Origin: Mycobacterium sp. URHD0025
Lineage (GTDB): Bacteria > Actinomycetota > Actinomycetes > Mycobacteriales > Mycobacteriaceae
Direction: 5' to 3'
Length of the DNA stretch: 64,000 bases
Assembly (NCBI RefSeq): GCF_000426065.1
Contig: NZ_AUEQ01000008.1
Coordinates: forward strand, 310,001 to 374,000
Part shown: piece by piece, positions 1 through 7,966 of the stretch
Layout: every line of letters starts with the position of its first letter
Numbering within the stretch: position 1 is the stretch's first letter
Position numbers and translations under genes: made by a program
The notes under the pieces: generated by a model
Told to the model about the DNA's origin: nothing
Databases searched by the model: none
The model's input: the letters and a program-made list of their open reading frames with translations, nothing else

Positions 1-119
1 AGTTTGTCGCCCAACAGCTTTCGGCGCACAAACGGCCCCGGGAAGTGCGGCTGGTGGACAGCCTGCCCCGCAATGCGATGGGCAAGGTGATGAAAAAGGA
101 ACTCGCGCAATGGGGCTGA
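1..119 (+). CDS. acyl-CoA synthetase, C-terminal end (FadD36-like)
   Basis: The last 38 codons of a gene entering from the left edge. The visible tail carries PRNAMGKVMKKEL, the C-terminal motif of the AMP-binding (ANL) superfamily. Its lysine is the residue that adenylates the fatty acid before transfer to CoA. The position next to the dapD/dapE region matches fadD36 (Rv1193) in M. tuberculosis, but the substrate cannot be read from this fragment. The stop codon overlaps the start of the following VOC gene by 10 bases, so the two are probably co-translated. Family call is firm; the FadD36 identity is inference from gene order. Confidence 0.8.
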   Translation, partial: FVAQQLSAHKRPREVRLVDSLPRNAMGKVMKKELAQWG

Positions 120-457
120 GGTTCTCCGAGATCTGCATCGACGCCCACGACCCCGAAGCGTTGGGTGCGTGGTGGTCGAAGGCGCTCGGCTGGCCTGCAC
201 ACACCGATTCCGAGGGCGACGTCCTGTTGACCCCGCCACCGGGCGCCGGCCCCACGTGGTTGTTCACGGCCGTGCCCGAGGACAAGGTGGTCAAGAACCG
301 GGTGCACCCGGACTTCACCCCCGACGATCAGCGGGCCGAGGTGGACCGGCTGGTCGGTTTGGGCGCTCGCCATGTCGACGTCGGCCAGGGCGACGAAACA
401 TGGGTGGTGCTGGCCGACCCCGAGGGCAATGAGTTCTGCGTGCTTGCTGCCGAGTAG
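110..457 (+). CDS. VOC / glyoxalase-like protein
   Basis: A 115-residue protein of the vicinal oxygen chelate fold. It opens with a beta-alpha-beta module typical of glyoxalase-like domains (RFSEICIDAHDPEALGAWW) and ends with DPEGNEFCVL, the usual last strand in which a glutamate often serves as metal ligand. The length is that of a single-domain glyoxalase-like protein. It starts inside the 3' end of the acyl-CoA synthetase gene in another frame, which implies translational coupling. The substrate is unknown; family members include lyases, dioxygenases and antibiotic-binding proteins, and nothing here decides between them. Confidence 0.8.
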   Translation: MGLRFSEICIDAHDPEALGAWWSKALGWPAHTDSEGDVLLTPPPGAGPTWLFTAVPEDKVVKNRVHPDFTPDDQRAEVDRLVGLGARHVDVGQGDETWVVLADPEGNEFCVLAAE

Positions 458-556
458 TAGGGGCTGGCGGGCGCCGGCGCGCTAACAAAAGGCGTAGCTT
501 GGGCGATAGAGGGGTCAGAAAGTGCACGTCAACCTGCCGATGTTTGGAGGCCACAC

Positions 557-808
557 GTGAATATCAAGAAAATCGCAGGAACGGCAATCGTCGCTGGTGC
601 GCTGGGTGCCGGATCTCTCGGACTCGGTGCGGCGGCAGCGCAGGCTGATCCTGGCTGGGGCCCGAACATTCCCTGGGTTCCTGGACCTGGCTGGGTTGAC
701 TGGAACCCGGTCCCCAACGTCCCGCCAGGGCAGATCAAGAAATGGTGCCCGGGGAACTCCCCGCCGGGCCATTGGGTCGGCGGTCCGCACGGGATTCCTT
801 GCGCCTGA
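557..808 (+). CDS. small secreted protein, Gly/Pro/Trp-rich
   Basis: An 83-residue protein with a GTG start preceded by GGAGG at 546-550. Residues 1-31 form a classical Sec signal peptide: basic NIKK, a hydrophobic Ala/Gly/Leu core, and an AQA-type cleavage site before DPGWG. The mature part of about 50 residues is rich in Pro, Gly and Trp and has two cysteines near the end (WCPG and PCA) that could form one disulphide. Similar short exported peptides are common in mycobacteria and mostly lack a known function. It stands alone and is convergent with dapD, with a long hairpin between them. Confidence 0.75.
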   Translation: MNIKKIAGTAIVAGALGAGSLGLGAAAAQADPGWGPNIPWVPGPGWVDWNPVPNVPPGQIKKWCPGNSPPGHWVGGPHGIPCA

Positions 809-822
809 GCCGCGCTGAGCGT

Positions 823-879
823 CGAACGTTGGCTCGTGTGTCAGATTTTCGCGAGTTTTGACACACAAGCCAACATTCG
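823..879. terminator. long hairpin between convergent genes
   Basis: Two 21-base arms (823-843 and 859-879) pair with only two C/T differences, which become G-U pairs in RNA. They surround a 15-base loop containing TTTTCGCG. The structure lies between the stop of the small secreted gene and the stop of dapD, so it can end transcription from both sides. No U tract follows, as is usual for mycobacterial terminators. Its loop resembles that of the hairpin at 22912-22977. Confidence 0.6.
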
Positions 880-893
880 GCTGCGTGGAAGAG

Positions 894-1838
894 CTAGTTG
901 GCGTGCAACGCGTCGTTGAGCGTGATGCCGGTGCCGTCACGCTTGACGACCTCGACCGCACCCGACAGTGAGTTGCGGCGGAACAGCAGGTTGTTCGCGC
1001 CGGACAGCTCGATCGCCTTGGTGGTCTGGCCGTCAGCAGTGCTGACCTTGGTGCCGCCGGTGACATAGAGTCCGGCCTCGATCACGCAGTCATCGCCGAG
1101 TGAGATGCCCAGGCCGGAGTTGGCGCCCAGCAGGCAGCGCTTGCCGACCGAGATCACCTCTTTGCCGCCGCCGGACAGGGTGCCCATGATCGACGCGCCG
1201 CCACCGACGTCCGATCCGTCGTCCACCACGACACCGGCCGAGATCCGGCCCTCCACCATCGAGGTGCCCAGCGTGCCGGCGTTGAAGTTCACGAACCCCT
1301 CGTGCATGACCGTCGTGCCCGCGGCCAGGTGTGCACCGAGGCGGACGCGGTCGGCATCGGCGATCCGCACGCCCGACGGCAACACGTAGTCGACCATCCG
1401 CGGGAACTTGTCGACGCCGTAGACGGTGACCGCGCCGCGCCGCCGCAGCCGCGCGCGCACCGTTTCGAATCCGTCGACCGCGCATGGCCCGAAGCTCGTC
1501 CACACCACATTGGTCAGCAGGCCGAAGATGCCGTCGAGGTTGGCCTCGTGCGGCTTGGTCAGCCGGTGCGAGAGCAGATGCAGCCGCAGCCAGACGTCAT
1601 GCGTGTCGGCAGGCTTGTCCTCGATCGAGGCGATCGTGGTGCGCACCGCAACCACCTCGACACCGCGGTCGGCATCGGGGCCAGTCAGGTCCGCGAACTC
1701 GGCGGGTACGTCGTCACCCGTCAGCTTCACCGTGCCGGCCTCGCCGGACGCGCTCAGCTCAGGGGCGGGAAACCAGGTGTCCAGGACGGTCCCGTCGGCG
1801 GTGATGGTGGCCAGGCCGACGCCAGATGCTGCAGTCAC
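894..1838 (-). CDS. dapD: tetrahydrodipicolinate N-succinyltransferase
   Basis: 314 residues, close to M. tuberculosis DapD (Rv1201c). It transfers succinyl from succinyl-CoA to tetrahydrodipicolinate in the succinylase branch of diaminopimelate and lysine synthesis, in the cytoplasm. The N-terminal half is the actinobacterial-specific globular domain. The C-terminal half shows left-handed beta-helix hexapeptide repeats (GASIMGTLSGGGKEVISVG, then LLGANSGLGISLGDDCVIEAG). The active enzyme of this family is a trimer. The GTG start is preceded by TAACCT at a distance that suits a leaderless transcript. It is divergent from dapE, which acts two steps later. Confidence 0.95.
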   Translation of the reverse strand: MTAASGVGLATITADGTVLDTWFPAPELSASGEAGTVKLTGDDVPAEFADLTGPDADRGVEVVAVRTTIASIEDKPADTHDVWLRLHLLSHRLTKPHEANLDGIFGLLTNVVWTSFGPCAVDGFETVRARLRRRGAVTVYGVDKFPRMVDYVLPSGVRIADADRVRLGAHLAAGTTVMHEGFVNFNAGTLGTSMVEGRISAGVVVDDGSDVGGGASIMGTLSGGGKEVISVGKRCLLGANSGLGISLGDDCVIEAGLYVTGGTKVSTADGQTTKAIELSGANNLLFRRNSLSGAVEVVKRDGTGITLNDALHAN

Positions 1839-1845
1839 GTTGGCC

Positions 1846-1852
1846 TAGGTTA
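1846..1852. promoter_or_regulatory. shared bidirectional -10 region of dapD and dapE
   Basis: TAGGTT (1846-1851, plus) and TAACCT (1852-1847, minus) overlap on opposite strands. Both fit the mycobacterial TANNNT -10 pattern. On the minus strand eight bases separate it from the dapD GTG, so dapD is probably leaderless. On the plus strand dapE would have a short leader carrying GGAGG at 1866-1870. The whole intergenic gap is only 34 bases. Confidence 0.45.
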
Positions 1853-1872
1853 CTGGACTAGCCTCGGAGGCT

Positions 1873-2937
1873 ATGGGGCTAGACCTGACTGCCGATCCGA
1901 TCGCGCTGACCGCTGCCCTGGTGGACATCCCCAGCGAGTCGCGCCACGAGCAGCTCATCGCCGACGAGATCGAAGCTGCGCTGCGCGCGCAGGCCCCGCA
2001 CTTCGAGGTCATCCGCAACGGTGACGCGGTGCTGGCCCGCACTCACCTGGGTCGTGCTTCTCGGGTCATGCTGGCCGGACACATCGACACCGTCCCTGCC
2101 GCCGACAACGTGCCGAGCCACGTCGCTAACGGCGAACTGTGGGGCTGCGGCACCTCGGACATGAAGTCCGGTGACGCGGTGTTCCTGCACCTGGCCGCGA
2201 CCATCGCCGAGCCGAGCCACGACATCACCCTGGTGATGTACGACTGTGAGGAGATCGAGTCCAGCGCCAACGGGCTGGGCCGCATCGAGCGTGAGTTGCC
2301 CGACTGGCTGCAGGCCGACGTCGCGATCCTCGGTGAACCGTCCGGTGGCTTCATCGAGGCGGGCTGCCAGGGCACCATCCGCGTTGTCGTCGGCGCCACC
2401 GGCACCCGGGCCCATTCGGCGCGGTCCTGGCTGGGCGACAACGCCATTCACAAACTGGGCGCGGTTCTGGGCCGCCTCACCGACTATCAGCCCCGCAATG
2501 TCGACATCGACGGCTGCGTATACCGGGAAGGGCTGTCGGCGGTACGCATCGACGGGGGGATCGCGGGCAACGTCATCCCCGACGCCGCATCGGTGACCGT
2601 CAACTTCCGGTTCGCCCCCGACCGAAGCATCGAACAAGCGCTCGCCCACGTACACGAGGTGCTCGACGGGCTCGACGTCGACATCGAATTGACCGACGCC
2701 GCCGCGGGCGCCCTTCCGGGCCTGGCCAAACCGGCGGCGGCCGCACTGGTCGCCGCGGCCGGCGGACAGGTCCGTGCCAAATACGGGTGGACGGATGTGG
2801 CCCGGTTCGCCGCGCTCGGGATCCCGGCCGTCAACTACGGGCCGGGCGATCCCAATCTCGCCCACAAGGTCGATGAGCGGGTCGAGATGTCCCAGATCAC
2901 CTCTGTCACCGACATGCTGAGGCGATACCTGGCATGA
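1873..2937 (+). CDS. dapE: succinyl-diaminopimelate desuccinylase
   Basis: 354 residues, as expected for DapE (Rv1202), an M20 zinc peptidase that removes succinate from N-succinyl-LL-diaminopimelate. Metal ligands are visible: His70 in GHIDTVP, Asp96 in the SDMKSG motif, the Glu126-Glu127 pair in DCEEIES with the general-base glutamate, a downstream glutamate in GEPSGG, and the terminal histidine in LAHKVDE. The small dimerisation lid lies at about residues 170-285. GGAGG precedes the ATG closely. The stop overlaps the start of the S4-domain gene by ATGA, so the two form an operon. Confidence 0.95.
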   Translation: MGLDLTADPIALTAALVDIPSESRHEQLIADEIEAALRAQAPHFEVIRNGDAVLARTHLGRASRVMLAGHIDTVPAADNVPSHVANGELWGCGTSDMKSGDAVFLHLAATIAEPSHDITLVMYDCEEIESSANGLGRIERELPDWLQADVAILGEPSGGFIEAGCQGTIRVVVGATGTRAHSARSWLGDNAIHKLGAVLGRLTDYQPRNVDIDGCVYREGLSAVRIDGGIAGNVIPDAASVTVNFRFAPDRSIEQALAHVHEVLDGLDVDIELTDAAAGALPGLAKPAAAALVAAAGGQVRAKYGWTDVARFAALGIPAVNYGPGDPNLAHKVDERVEMSQITSVTDMLRRYLA

Positions 2938-3299
2938 GTAGCGTCCGCGTCGACAGCTGGATCTGGGCCGTGCGAATCACCAAGACCCGCTCGGCTGCGG
3001 CAGCGGCTTGCCGCGGCGGCCATGTCCGGGTCAACAATGTCCCCGCGAAGGCCGCGCAACACGTCAGCCCCGGTGACGAGGTCCGCGTTCGGCTGGACGG
3101 ACGTGAACGGATCGTGGAGGTCATCCGCCCGATCGCCAAACGCGTGGGCGCCTCCGTGGCTTCGGAATGTCTGATCGACCGTAGCCCGCCGCCGCCACCG
3201 AAGGAGACGGTCGCGGTGGCGGGGGTTCGTGATCGAGGGGCCGGCCGGCCGACGAAACACGAACGGCGACAACTGGATCGGCTGCGCGGGGCGCTCTGA
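2934..3299 (+). CDS. S4 RNA-binding protein (Hsp15/HslR-like)
   Basis: 121 residues. The first 60 form an S4 domain ([19 protein letters not shown] and [21 protein letters not shown]), as in heat-shock protein Hsp15, which binds 50S subunits carrying stalled nascent chains. A basic, proline-interrupted tail follows and ends in [15 protein letters not shown], typical of the Hsp15 C-terminus. It is coupled to dapE by a 4-base overlap. An ABC-F ribosome-binding ATPase follows, so two genes linked to stalled or inhibited ribosomes sit side by side. The Hsp15 role is inferred from the family. Confidence 0.8.
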   Translation: MSSVRVDSWIWAVRITKTRSAAAAACRGGHVRVNNVPAKAAQHVSPGDEVRVRLDGRERIVEVIRPIAKRVGASVASECLIDRSPPPPPKETVAVAGVRDRGAGRPTKHERRQLDRLRGAL

Positions 3300-3303
3300 A
3301 CCG

Positions 3304-3339
3304 GAAATCGGTTGCACCGGTGCGTACTATGGGTAACGC
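3304..3339 (+). promoter_or_regulatory. candidate WhiB7-type promoter for the ABC-F gene
   Basis: An A/T patch (GAAAT, 3304-3308) lies three bases upstream of a TTGCAC -35 element (3312-3317). A weak -10 (TAACGC, 3334-3339) follows 16 bases later. WhiB7 in mycobacteria acts with SigA at promoters having an A/T patch just upstream of the -35, and ABC-F genes belong to its regulon. The -10 is poor, so this is tentative. Confidence 0.3.
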
Positions 3340-3369
3340 ATCTGCTGTCAACCGAGGTGGGCTGAAAAC

Positions 3370-3399
3370 ATGCTGGGAGTCGACGATATCTCCGGGTGA
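3370..3399 (+). CDS. possible 9-codon leader peptide
   Basis: A short frame ATG-to-TGA encoding MLGVDDISG, with GAGGTGGG at 3353-3360 as a plausible ribosome binding site. It lies in the 170-base leader of the ABC-F gene. Antibiotic-resistance ABC-F genes are often controlled by ribosome stalling on such leader peptides. No coding evidence exists beyond position and the SD-like site. Confidence 0.25.
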   Translation: MLGVDDISG

Positions 3400-3471
3400 T
3401 CCCCGAGAGTCGATTCGTTCCTGTCTGGCAATGCGGTGGTTGTTGCCCCGCGTCACCCTTGGAGTACCAGC

Positions 3472-5094
3472 ATGTCTATTGTCTGTTCCCATTTGTCGTT
3501 CTCCTGGCCCGATGACGTCGAGCTGTTCTCGGACCTCTCGTTCTCCGTCGGGCCCGGCCGCACCGGACTGGTCGCCCCCAACGGCGCCGGTAAGAGCACG
3601 CTGCTCAAACTGATCGCCGGCGAGTACCGCCCCTCGGCCGGCACGGTGACGGTCGACGGGGGAGTCGGCTACCTGCCCCAAACCCTGCCGTTCACAGCAG
3701 ATCTCACCGTGGCGGCCGTGCTGGGGGTGGCGCCGGTGCTCGACGCGCTCGCGGCGCTCGCCGACGGCGATGCCAGCGACGAGGTGTTCACGACCATCGG
3801 CGACGACTGGGACATCGAGGAACGGTCGCGTGCTCAGCTGGACCGGCTCGGCCTTCATGGTCTGGCCCTGGACCGGCGGCTGGGGACACTATCCGGCGGC
3901 GAAGTGGTGTCCCTGGGGCTGGCGGCCCAACTGCTCAAGAGGCCCGCGGTTCTGCTGCTCGACGAGCCGACCAACAATCTGGACAACGGTGCTCGGCACC
4001 GCCTGTACGACGCACTGGACAGCTACACCGGATGTCTGCTGGTGGTCAGTCATGACCGGGTGCTGCTGGATCGCATGGATCAGATCGCCGAACTCTACCG
4101 GGGTGAAATCGTCTTCTACGGCGGCAATTTCACCGCTTACCAGGAAACGGTCGAGGCCGCGCAGGCAGTGGCCGAGGGCAATATCCGCAATGCCGAACAA
4201 CAGCTCAAGCGGGAGAAGCGGCAGATGCAGGAGGCTCGGGAACGCGCCGCCCGCCGTTCGTCGAACGCTGCCCGCAACGTCAAGGACGCGGGGCTGCCGA
4301 AAATCGTCGCGGGCAAGCTCAAACGCGATGCGCAGGAATCAGCCGCGAGGGCCGACGATGTCCATGCCCGCCGCGTCGATGACGCGCGAACCCGGCTCGA
4401 CGAAGCCGAACGATCGCTGCGTGACGACAAAGTGATTGCGGTCGATCTGCCGGACACCGTGGTGCCCGCGGGACGCACCGTATTCAGCGGAGAGGGATTG
4501 CAGATCAGTCGCGGAGGTCGGAAATTGTTTGCCGACAACGGGATCGATCTTTCCATCCGCGGTCCGGAGCGCATCGCCCTGACCGGTCCCAACGGGGCGG
4601 GCAAGTCCACACTGCTGCGGATCATCGACGGCACGCTCCAACCCGAGACCGGGACCGTGCAGCGGGCCGATGGACGTATCGCGTCCTTGTCGCAACGCTT
4701 GGATCTGCTGGACGAGGAGCGCACCGTGGCCGAGAGTCTGGCTGCCGCCGCGCCGAGCCTGTCACACACCCGGCGCATGCATCTGTTGGCGCAGTTCCTG
4801 TTTCGCGGTGACCGCATCCATCTGCCGGTGGCCGCCTTGTCCGGCGGGGAGCGGTTGCGGGCGACGCTGGCATGCGTGCTGTACGCCGAACCCGCGCCTC
4901 AGCTGCTGCTCCTGGACGAGCCGACCAACAACCTCGACCTGGTCAGTGTGGGGCAACTGGAGTCCGCCCTGAACGCCTACCGAGGGGCGTTCGTGGTGGT
5001 CAGCCACGACGAACGGTTCCTGGAGGCGATCGGCATCGACCGCTGGCTGCGGCTGGAGGGCGGTGAGGTGAGCGCTACTGCCGCCGTGGGTTGA
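3472..5094 (+). CDS. ABC-F family ATPase, ribosome protection type
   Basis: 540 residues with two ABC ATPase domains and no membrane segment, the layout of ABC-F translation factors. Domain 1 has APNGAGKST (about residues 35-43), LSGGE and LLLDEPTNNLD. Domain 2 has GPNGAGKST, LSGGERLR and a second LLLDEPTNNLD. The P-site tRNA interaction linker at about 230-310 is rich in Arg, Lys and Glu (LKREKRQMQEARERAARR). I start it at ATG 3472, with GGAG at 3461-3464; an in-frame start at 3436 adds 12 unlikely residues. Such proteins remove macrolides, lincosamides or related drugs from ribosomes, or act in translation quality control. The position fits an M. smegmatis ABC-F gene that I recall as WhiB7-controlled. 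The 3' end overlaps the convergent gene by 20 bases. Confidence 0.85.
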   Translation: MSIVCSHLSFSWPDDVELFSDLSFSVGPGRTGLVAPNGAGKSTLLKLIAGEYRPSAGTVTVDGGVGYLPQTLPFTADLTVAAVLGVAPVLDALAALADGDASDEVFTTIGDDWDIEERSRAQLDRLGLHGLALDRRLGTLSGGEVVSLGLAAQLLKRPAVLLLDEPTNNLDNGARHRLYDALDSYTGCLLVVSHDRVLLDRMDQIAELYRGEIVFYGGNFTAYQETVEAAQAVAEGNIRNAEQQLKREKRQMQEARERAARRSSNAARNVKDAGLPKIVAGKLKRDAQESAARADDVHARRVDDARTRLDEAERSLRDDKVIAVDLPDTVVPAGRTVFSGEGLQISRGGRKLFADNGIDLSIRGPERIALTGPNGAGKSTLLRIIDGTLQPETGTVQRADGRIASLSQRLDLLDEERTVAESLAAAAPSLSHTRRMHLLAQFLFRGDRIHLPVAALSGGERLRATLACVLYAEPAPQLLLLDEPTNNLDLVSVGQLESALNAYRGAFVVVSHDERFLEAIGIDRWLRLEGGEVSATAAVG

Positions 5095-5824
5095 TGTGGT
5101 GGATCTGCGTGGGCGCCATGCCGATGTCGTAGCTGTCCGTTGCCGCCGCCCCGGCTGAGGCGCGGTCGTCCTTGTCTTTGTCCTTGCCCTGGCCATCGCC
5201 CTGGCCGCCGTCCCGATCCGCCGGTCCCTCCCCAGGCGCGTCGTCACGGCCCTGGTGGTCGGCCGCCAGGGCGGCAGCGTCGCCACCTCCTCCGGCCGCC
5301 TGGGTGGCGGACTCGACGATGCCCTGCACTCCCTGCATGACCTGCTGGGGTACCTGTGTCATGGCTTCGGTGAGACCTTGCAGCGGCTGCGTGATGGACT
5401 GCGCCATCTGCCCGGCCAGCTGGCTGAACTGCCCGACCATCTGTCCAGCTCCACCACTGGACGAGCTCGCCGGGCCTGCTGCGCCGCGTGCTGATGCCGG
5501 CGAACCCGCGCCCTCGATCGCTTCGGCCTGGGCTCTGAGGCGGTCACCCGCAGCGACATCGCCGCGTTGATAGGCCTGCGAGGCCTCGCCGAGGAGCTGG
5601 GCCATCCTGCCTGCGGCGACTTGCGTGGCACCCAGCGCGCCGGCCCGGGCGGACGACGCGCCGTCGAACGCGTTCTGCATCGGGAAACCGATGGCGCCGT
5701 GGCTGGACGCCAGGTCCGACGGGCCGGCGAACGAACCCTTGAAGCTGCTCACCTGTCCGCTGACCTCGTCGACCATCCCTTGCCAGCCGTTCAAGGCGCC
5801 GACGTCGGCGATGAACTGGTTCAT
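5075..5824 (-). CDS. EspC/WXG-like protein, type VII secretion candidate
   Basis: 249 residues. The N-terminal 90 look helical and carry a WXG motif (Trp14-Gln-Gly16) and a YxxxD motif (Tyr85-QRG-Asp89), the general ESX secretion signal. The stretch from SHGAIGF through AR to AYQRGD follows the pattern of the EspC-type DUF2580 family. Residues 105-200 are rich in Gln, Ala and Gly (QLAGQMAQSITQPLQGL). Residues 200-235 are a strongly charged Asp/Gly/Lys run. There is no Sec signal peptide. It is the last gene of a minus-strand run with the STAND ATPase and STAS genes. In M. tuberculosis Rv1203c sits at this place. Secretion is inference from motifs. Confidence 0.65.
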   Translation of the reverse strand: MNQFIADVGALNGWQGMVDEVSGQVSSFKGSFAGPSDLASSHGAIGFPMQNAFDGASSARAGALGATQVAAGRMAQLLGEASQAYQRGDVAAGDRLRAQAEAIEGAGSPASARGAAGPASSSSGGAGQMVGQFSQLAGQMAQSITQPLQGLTEAMTQVPQQVMQGVQGIVESATQAAGGGGDAAALAADHQGRDDAPGEGPADRDGGQGDGQGKDKDKDDRASAGAAATDSYDIGMAPTQIHHINPRRQ

Positions 5825-5868
5825 CGAGCCCCCTGGAGATCGTGCGGTCTAAGCGGGCATTCTACGTT

Positions 5869-7956
5869 CTATGCGGAAGCCTGCCGGGCCGCGTCGCGGG
5901 CAGCCGCCGACATTCCGACCGCCTCATACTGAGCGGAGATGTGGCGCAACGCCGCACTGTCGCCGGCTGTCAACGCACGCGCGTGGTCCGACGTCAGCTT
6001 CCCGAACACGCAATCCAAGTCGACCCTGGCCAGCGCATCGACAGCGCGGGTATCGCCCAGCCGAACGCCGTCGTGCAAGGCTCGCAGCATCACCGCGGAT
6101 TGGCCGCCGCGCTCGGCGGCCTTGGTGGCCTCACGGGCGGCGGTCACCGCACCCACCGAATCCTTGCGGGCCTGGCAGGTCCAGGCTCGGGCCAGTGCCA
6201 ACTCGGGCGCGAAGAGCATCGACTTCAGCCCATGTCGGGATTCCGCACGGGACAGCGCTTTTCCGGCTTCGACCGGCATCCCGCGTTGACCGAGGGCCTG
6301 GGCCAACAACATCCAGGCCAGCGATCCCCAGGAATATCCGGTCGGCGCCAGGGCGACAGTTGCCTTGCGTAACAATGCGATCGCCTGATCGAGCTGGCCG
6401 CCGACCAGGAGCACGTCGGCCATCAGAACCTCACCGATGGAGCGGCCGGGCTGCAGCAGCTGGGTGAAATCGGTGATGCTCTTGGCCGTCTCCTGCGCCC
6501 GGTCCAGCCGGCCCGTCATCAGTAGCGCCGTGGTCTGGCCGAATCCGCTGGTGAATCGCAACAGGCCCGGATGTCCCGCCGCCAGCGCACGCTCGGCCAT
6601 CGCGTCGACCTGGTCGAAGAGGCCGATCCGCGCGCAACTCAGCGCCGCCGTCGAGCCGGCCCAGCCGAGCGCGGTGTCGTCGGCCGCGGGGGAGGCCAGC
6701 ACCTCCTGCGCCAGGCCCAAAGCACGTTGTGGGGTACCGGCATTCATCGCGAAAGTGGCCGCCAGCGCGTCAAGCGTGCTCTGCGCCGCCGGTGTCGACA
6801 CCCGGCGGCGGGTGGCGCGCAGGAATGCCGTGGCGCGTTCGGGTTCCGACAGCATCCAGAACTGGTTGGCCGCCTGCGGCAACGCCCACGCCATCAGTTG
6901 GTCCTCGGACAGGCCTGCCGGGTCGATCTGTCCGAGGACGGCGTCGGCCTCTCGGCCGCGGCCCTGCCAGGCCAACGCGTATGCCAGCGTGAGCAATCCG
7001 GCGAATTCCGGACCGGAGCCGGGGCCGGCGGCGATCGCGGCCCGCGCCAGGCGCTCACTCAATTCCAGGTCGCCCAATCGAAGGGCCTCGGCGGCGGCGC
7101 CGGAGAGCTCTTCGGCGGGCAGGTCGGCGTCGCTGTCGAGGGCCAGTACCGCCACCCGCAGCCGGTCCACCACCCCGCGGCGTGGTGCCGCGGACAACCG
7201 CTCGACCAGCTTGCTGCGCAGGCGCCGCAGGCCCGGGCCGCCGACCGTGGCCCGCATCGTGCTGAGAAACAGTGGATGCACACAACGTGCCACTGCGTCG
7301 TCGACGCTCACCACGCCGCACCGTTGCGCCTCCTGCACGCCCTCGGCGCTGGTCATCGCGATCAGATCGGCCAGCGGCAGCGGGTCGTGCACCGCCAACT
7401 GCCGCAGGACGGTGACCGCACCGTCGGGCAGATCATCCAGAAACGTGGAGACCTGATCGGCCAGCCGGGCATCGTCGTGCCCGGGCGGTGACATTTCGAC
7501 TCGACTCACCAGGCCTTCGTCCCACAACGCCGCGACGTCATCGGGTGCCTCCGCCGCGGCTGCGGTCACGATGAGTTTGGCCGCACCGCTCACCGCGAGT
7601 TGATACACCAGGGCTGCCGACAACCGGTCCAGCAGATGGGCGTCGTCGACGATCAGCAACAGATCGGACCCCAGCGCCCCGCGCGCCGCCCGTAACACGT
7701 CGGCGGTCTTGCCCGCCGAGGGAATGTCGATCAGGTGTGCCACCGCCGCGAACGGAACTGCCGCAGCCGATTCGGTGCCGGTGATCCACACGACCCGACG
7801 GAAATCGCCCGCCAGATGTTCGGCCGCAGTGCGGGCCACGGACGTCTTGCCCACCCCGTCAGGGCCGAGCAGGGCCGCGCCGCTGCGTTCCTGCAGGCCG
7901 GCCTCCAGGCCGTCGAGCACACGGTCACACGGTGCGATCACCCAGTCGACAGCCAT
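5869..7956 (-). CDS. STAND-type ATPase with helical repeats, no HTH (Rv1204c-like)
   Basis: 695 residues. A P-loop (LLGPDGVGKTS, about residues 29-39) and Walker B (LLLIVDDAHLLD, about 98-109) mark an AAA/STAND ATPase related to MalT and LuxR-type regulators. The rest, from about 230, is alpha-helical with TPR-like periodicity (ALAWQGRGREADAVLGQI, LLMTGRLDRAQETAKSI). The usual C-terminal LuxR helix-turn-helix is absent: the protein ends in a helix-rich tail. It therefore looks like a signalling ATPase that works through protein contacts. It lies 10 bases after the STAS gene and 44 bases before the EspC-like gene. The target is unknown. Confidence 0.7.
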   Translation of the reverse strand: MAVDWVIAPCDRVLDGLEAGLQERSGAALLGPDGVGKTSVARTAAEHLAGDFRRVVWITGTESAAAVPFAAVAHLIDIPSAGKTADVLRAARGALGSDLLLIVDDAHLLDRLSAALVYQLAVSGAAKLIVTAAAAEAPDDVAALWDEGLVSRVEMSPPGHDDARLADQVSTFLDDLPDGAVTVLRQLAVHDPLPLADLIAMTSAEGVQEAQRCGVVSVDDAVARCVHPLFLSTMRATVGGPGLRRLRSKLVERLSAAPRRGVVDRLRVAVLALDSDADLPAEELSGAAAEALRLGDLELSERLARAAIAAGPGSGPEFAGLLTLAYALAWQGRGREADAVLGQIDPAGLSEDQLMAWALPQAANQFWMLSEPERATAFLRATRRRVSTPAAQSTLDALAATFAMNAGTPQRALGLAQEVLASPAADDTALGWAGSTAALSCARIGLFDQVDAMAERALAAGHPGLLRFTSGFGQTTALLMTGRLDRAQETAKSITDFTQLLQPGRSIGEVLMADVLLVGGQLDQAIALLRKATVALAPTGYSWGSLAWMLLAQALGQRGMPVEAGKALSRAESRHGLKSMLFAPELALARAWTCQARKDSVGAVTAAREATKAAERGGQSAVMLRALHDGVRLGDTRAVDALARVDLDCVFGKLTSDHARALTAGDSAALRHISAQYEAVGMSAAARDAARQASA

Positions 7957-7966
7957 CCACCGAATC

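Noticed and set aside
1879..2865. Minus-strand frame over dapE
   Set aside because: Antisense shadow. DapE on the plus strand has all catalytic motifs.
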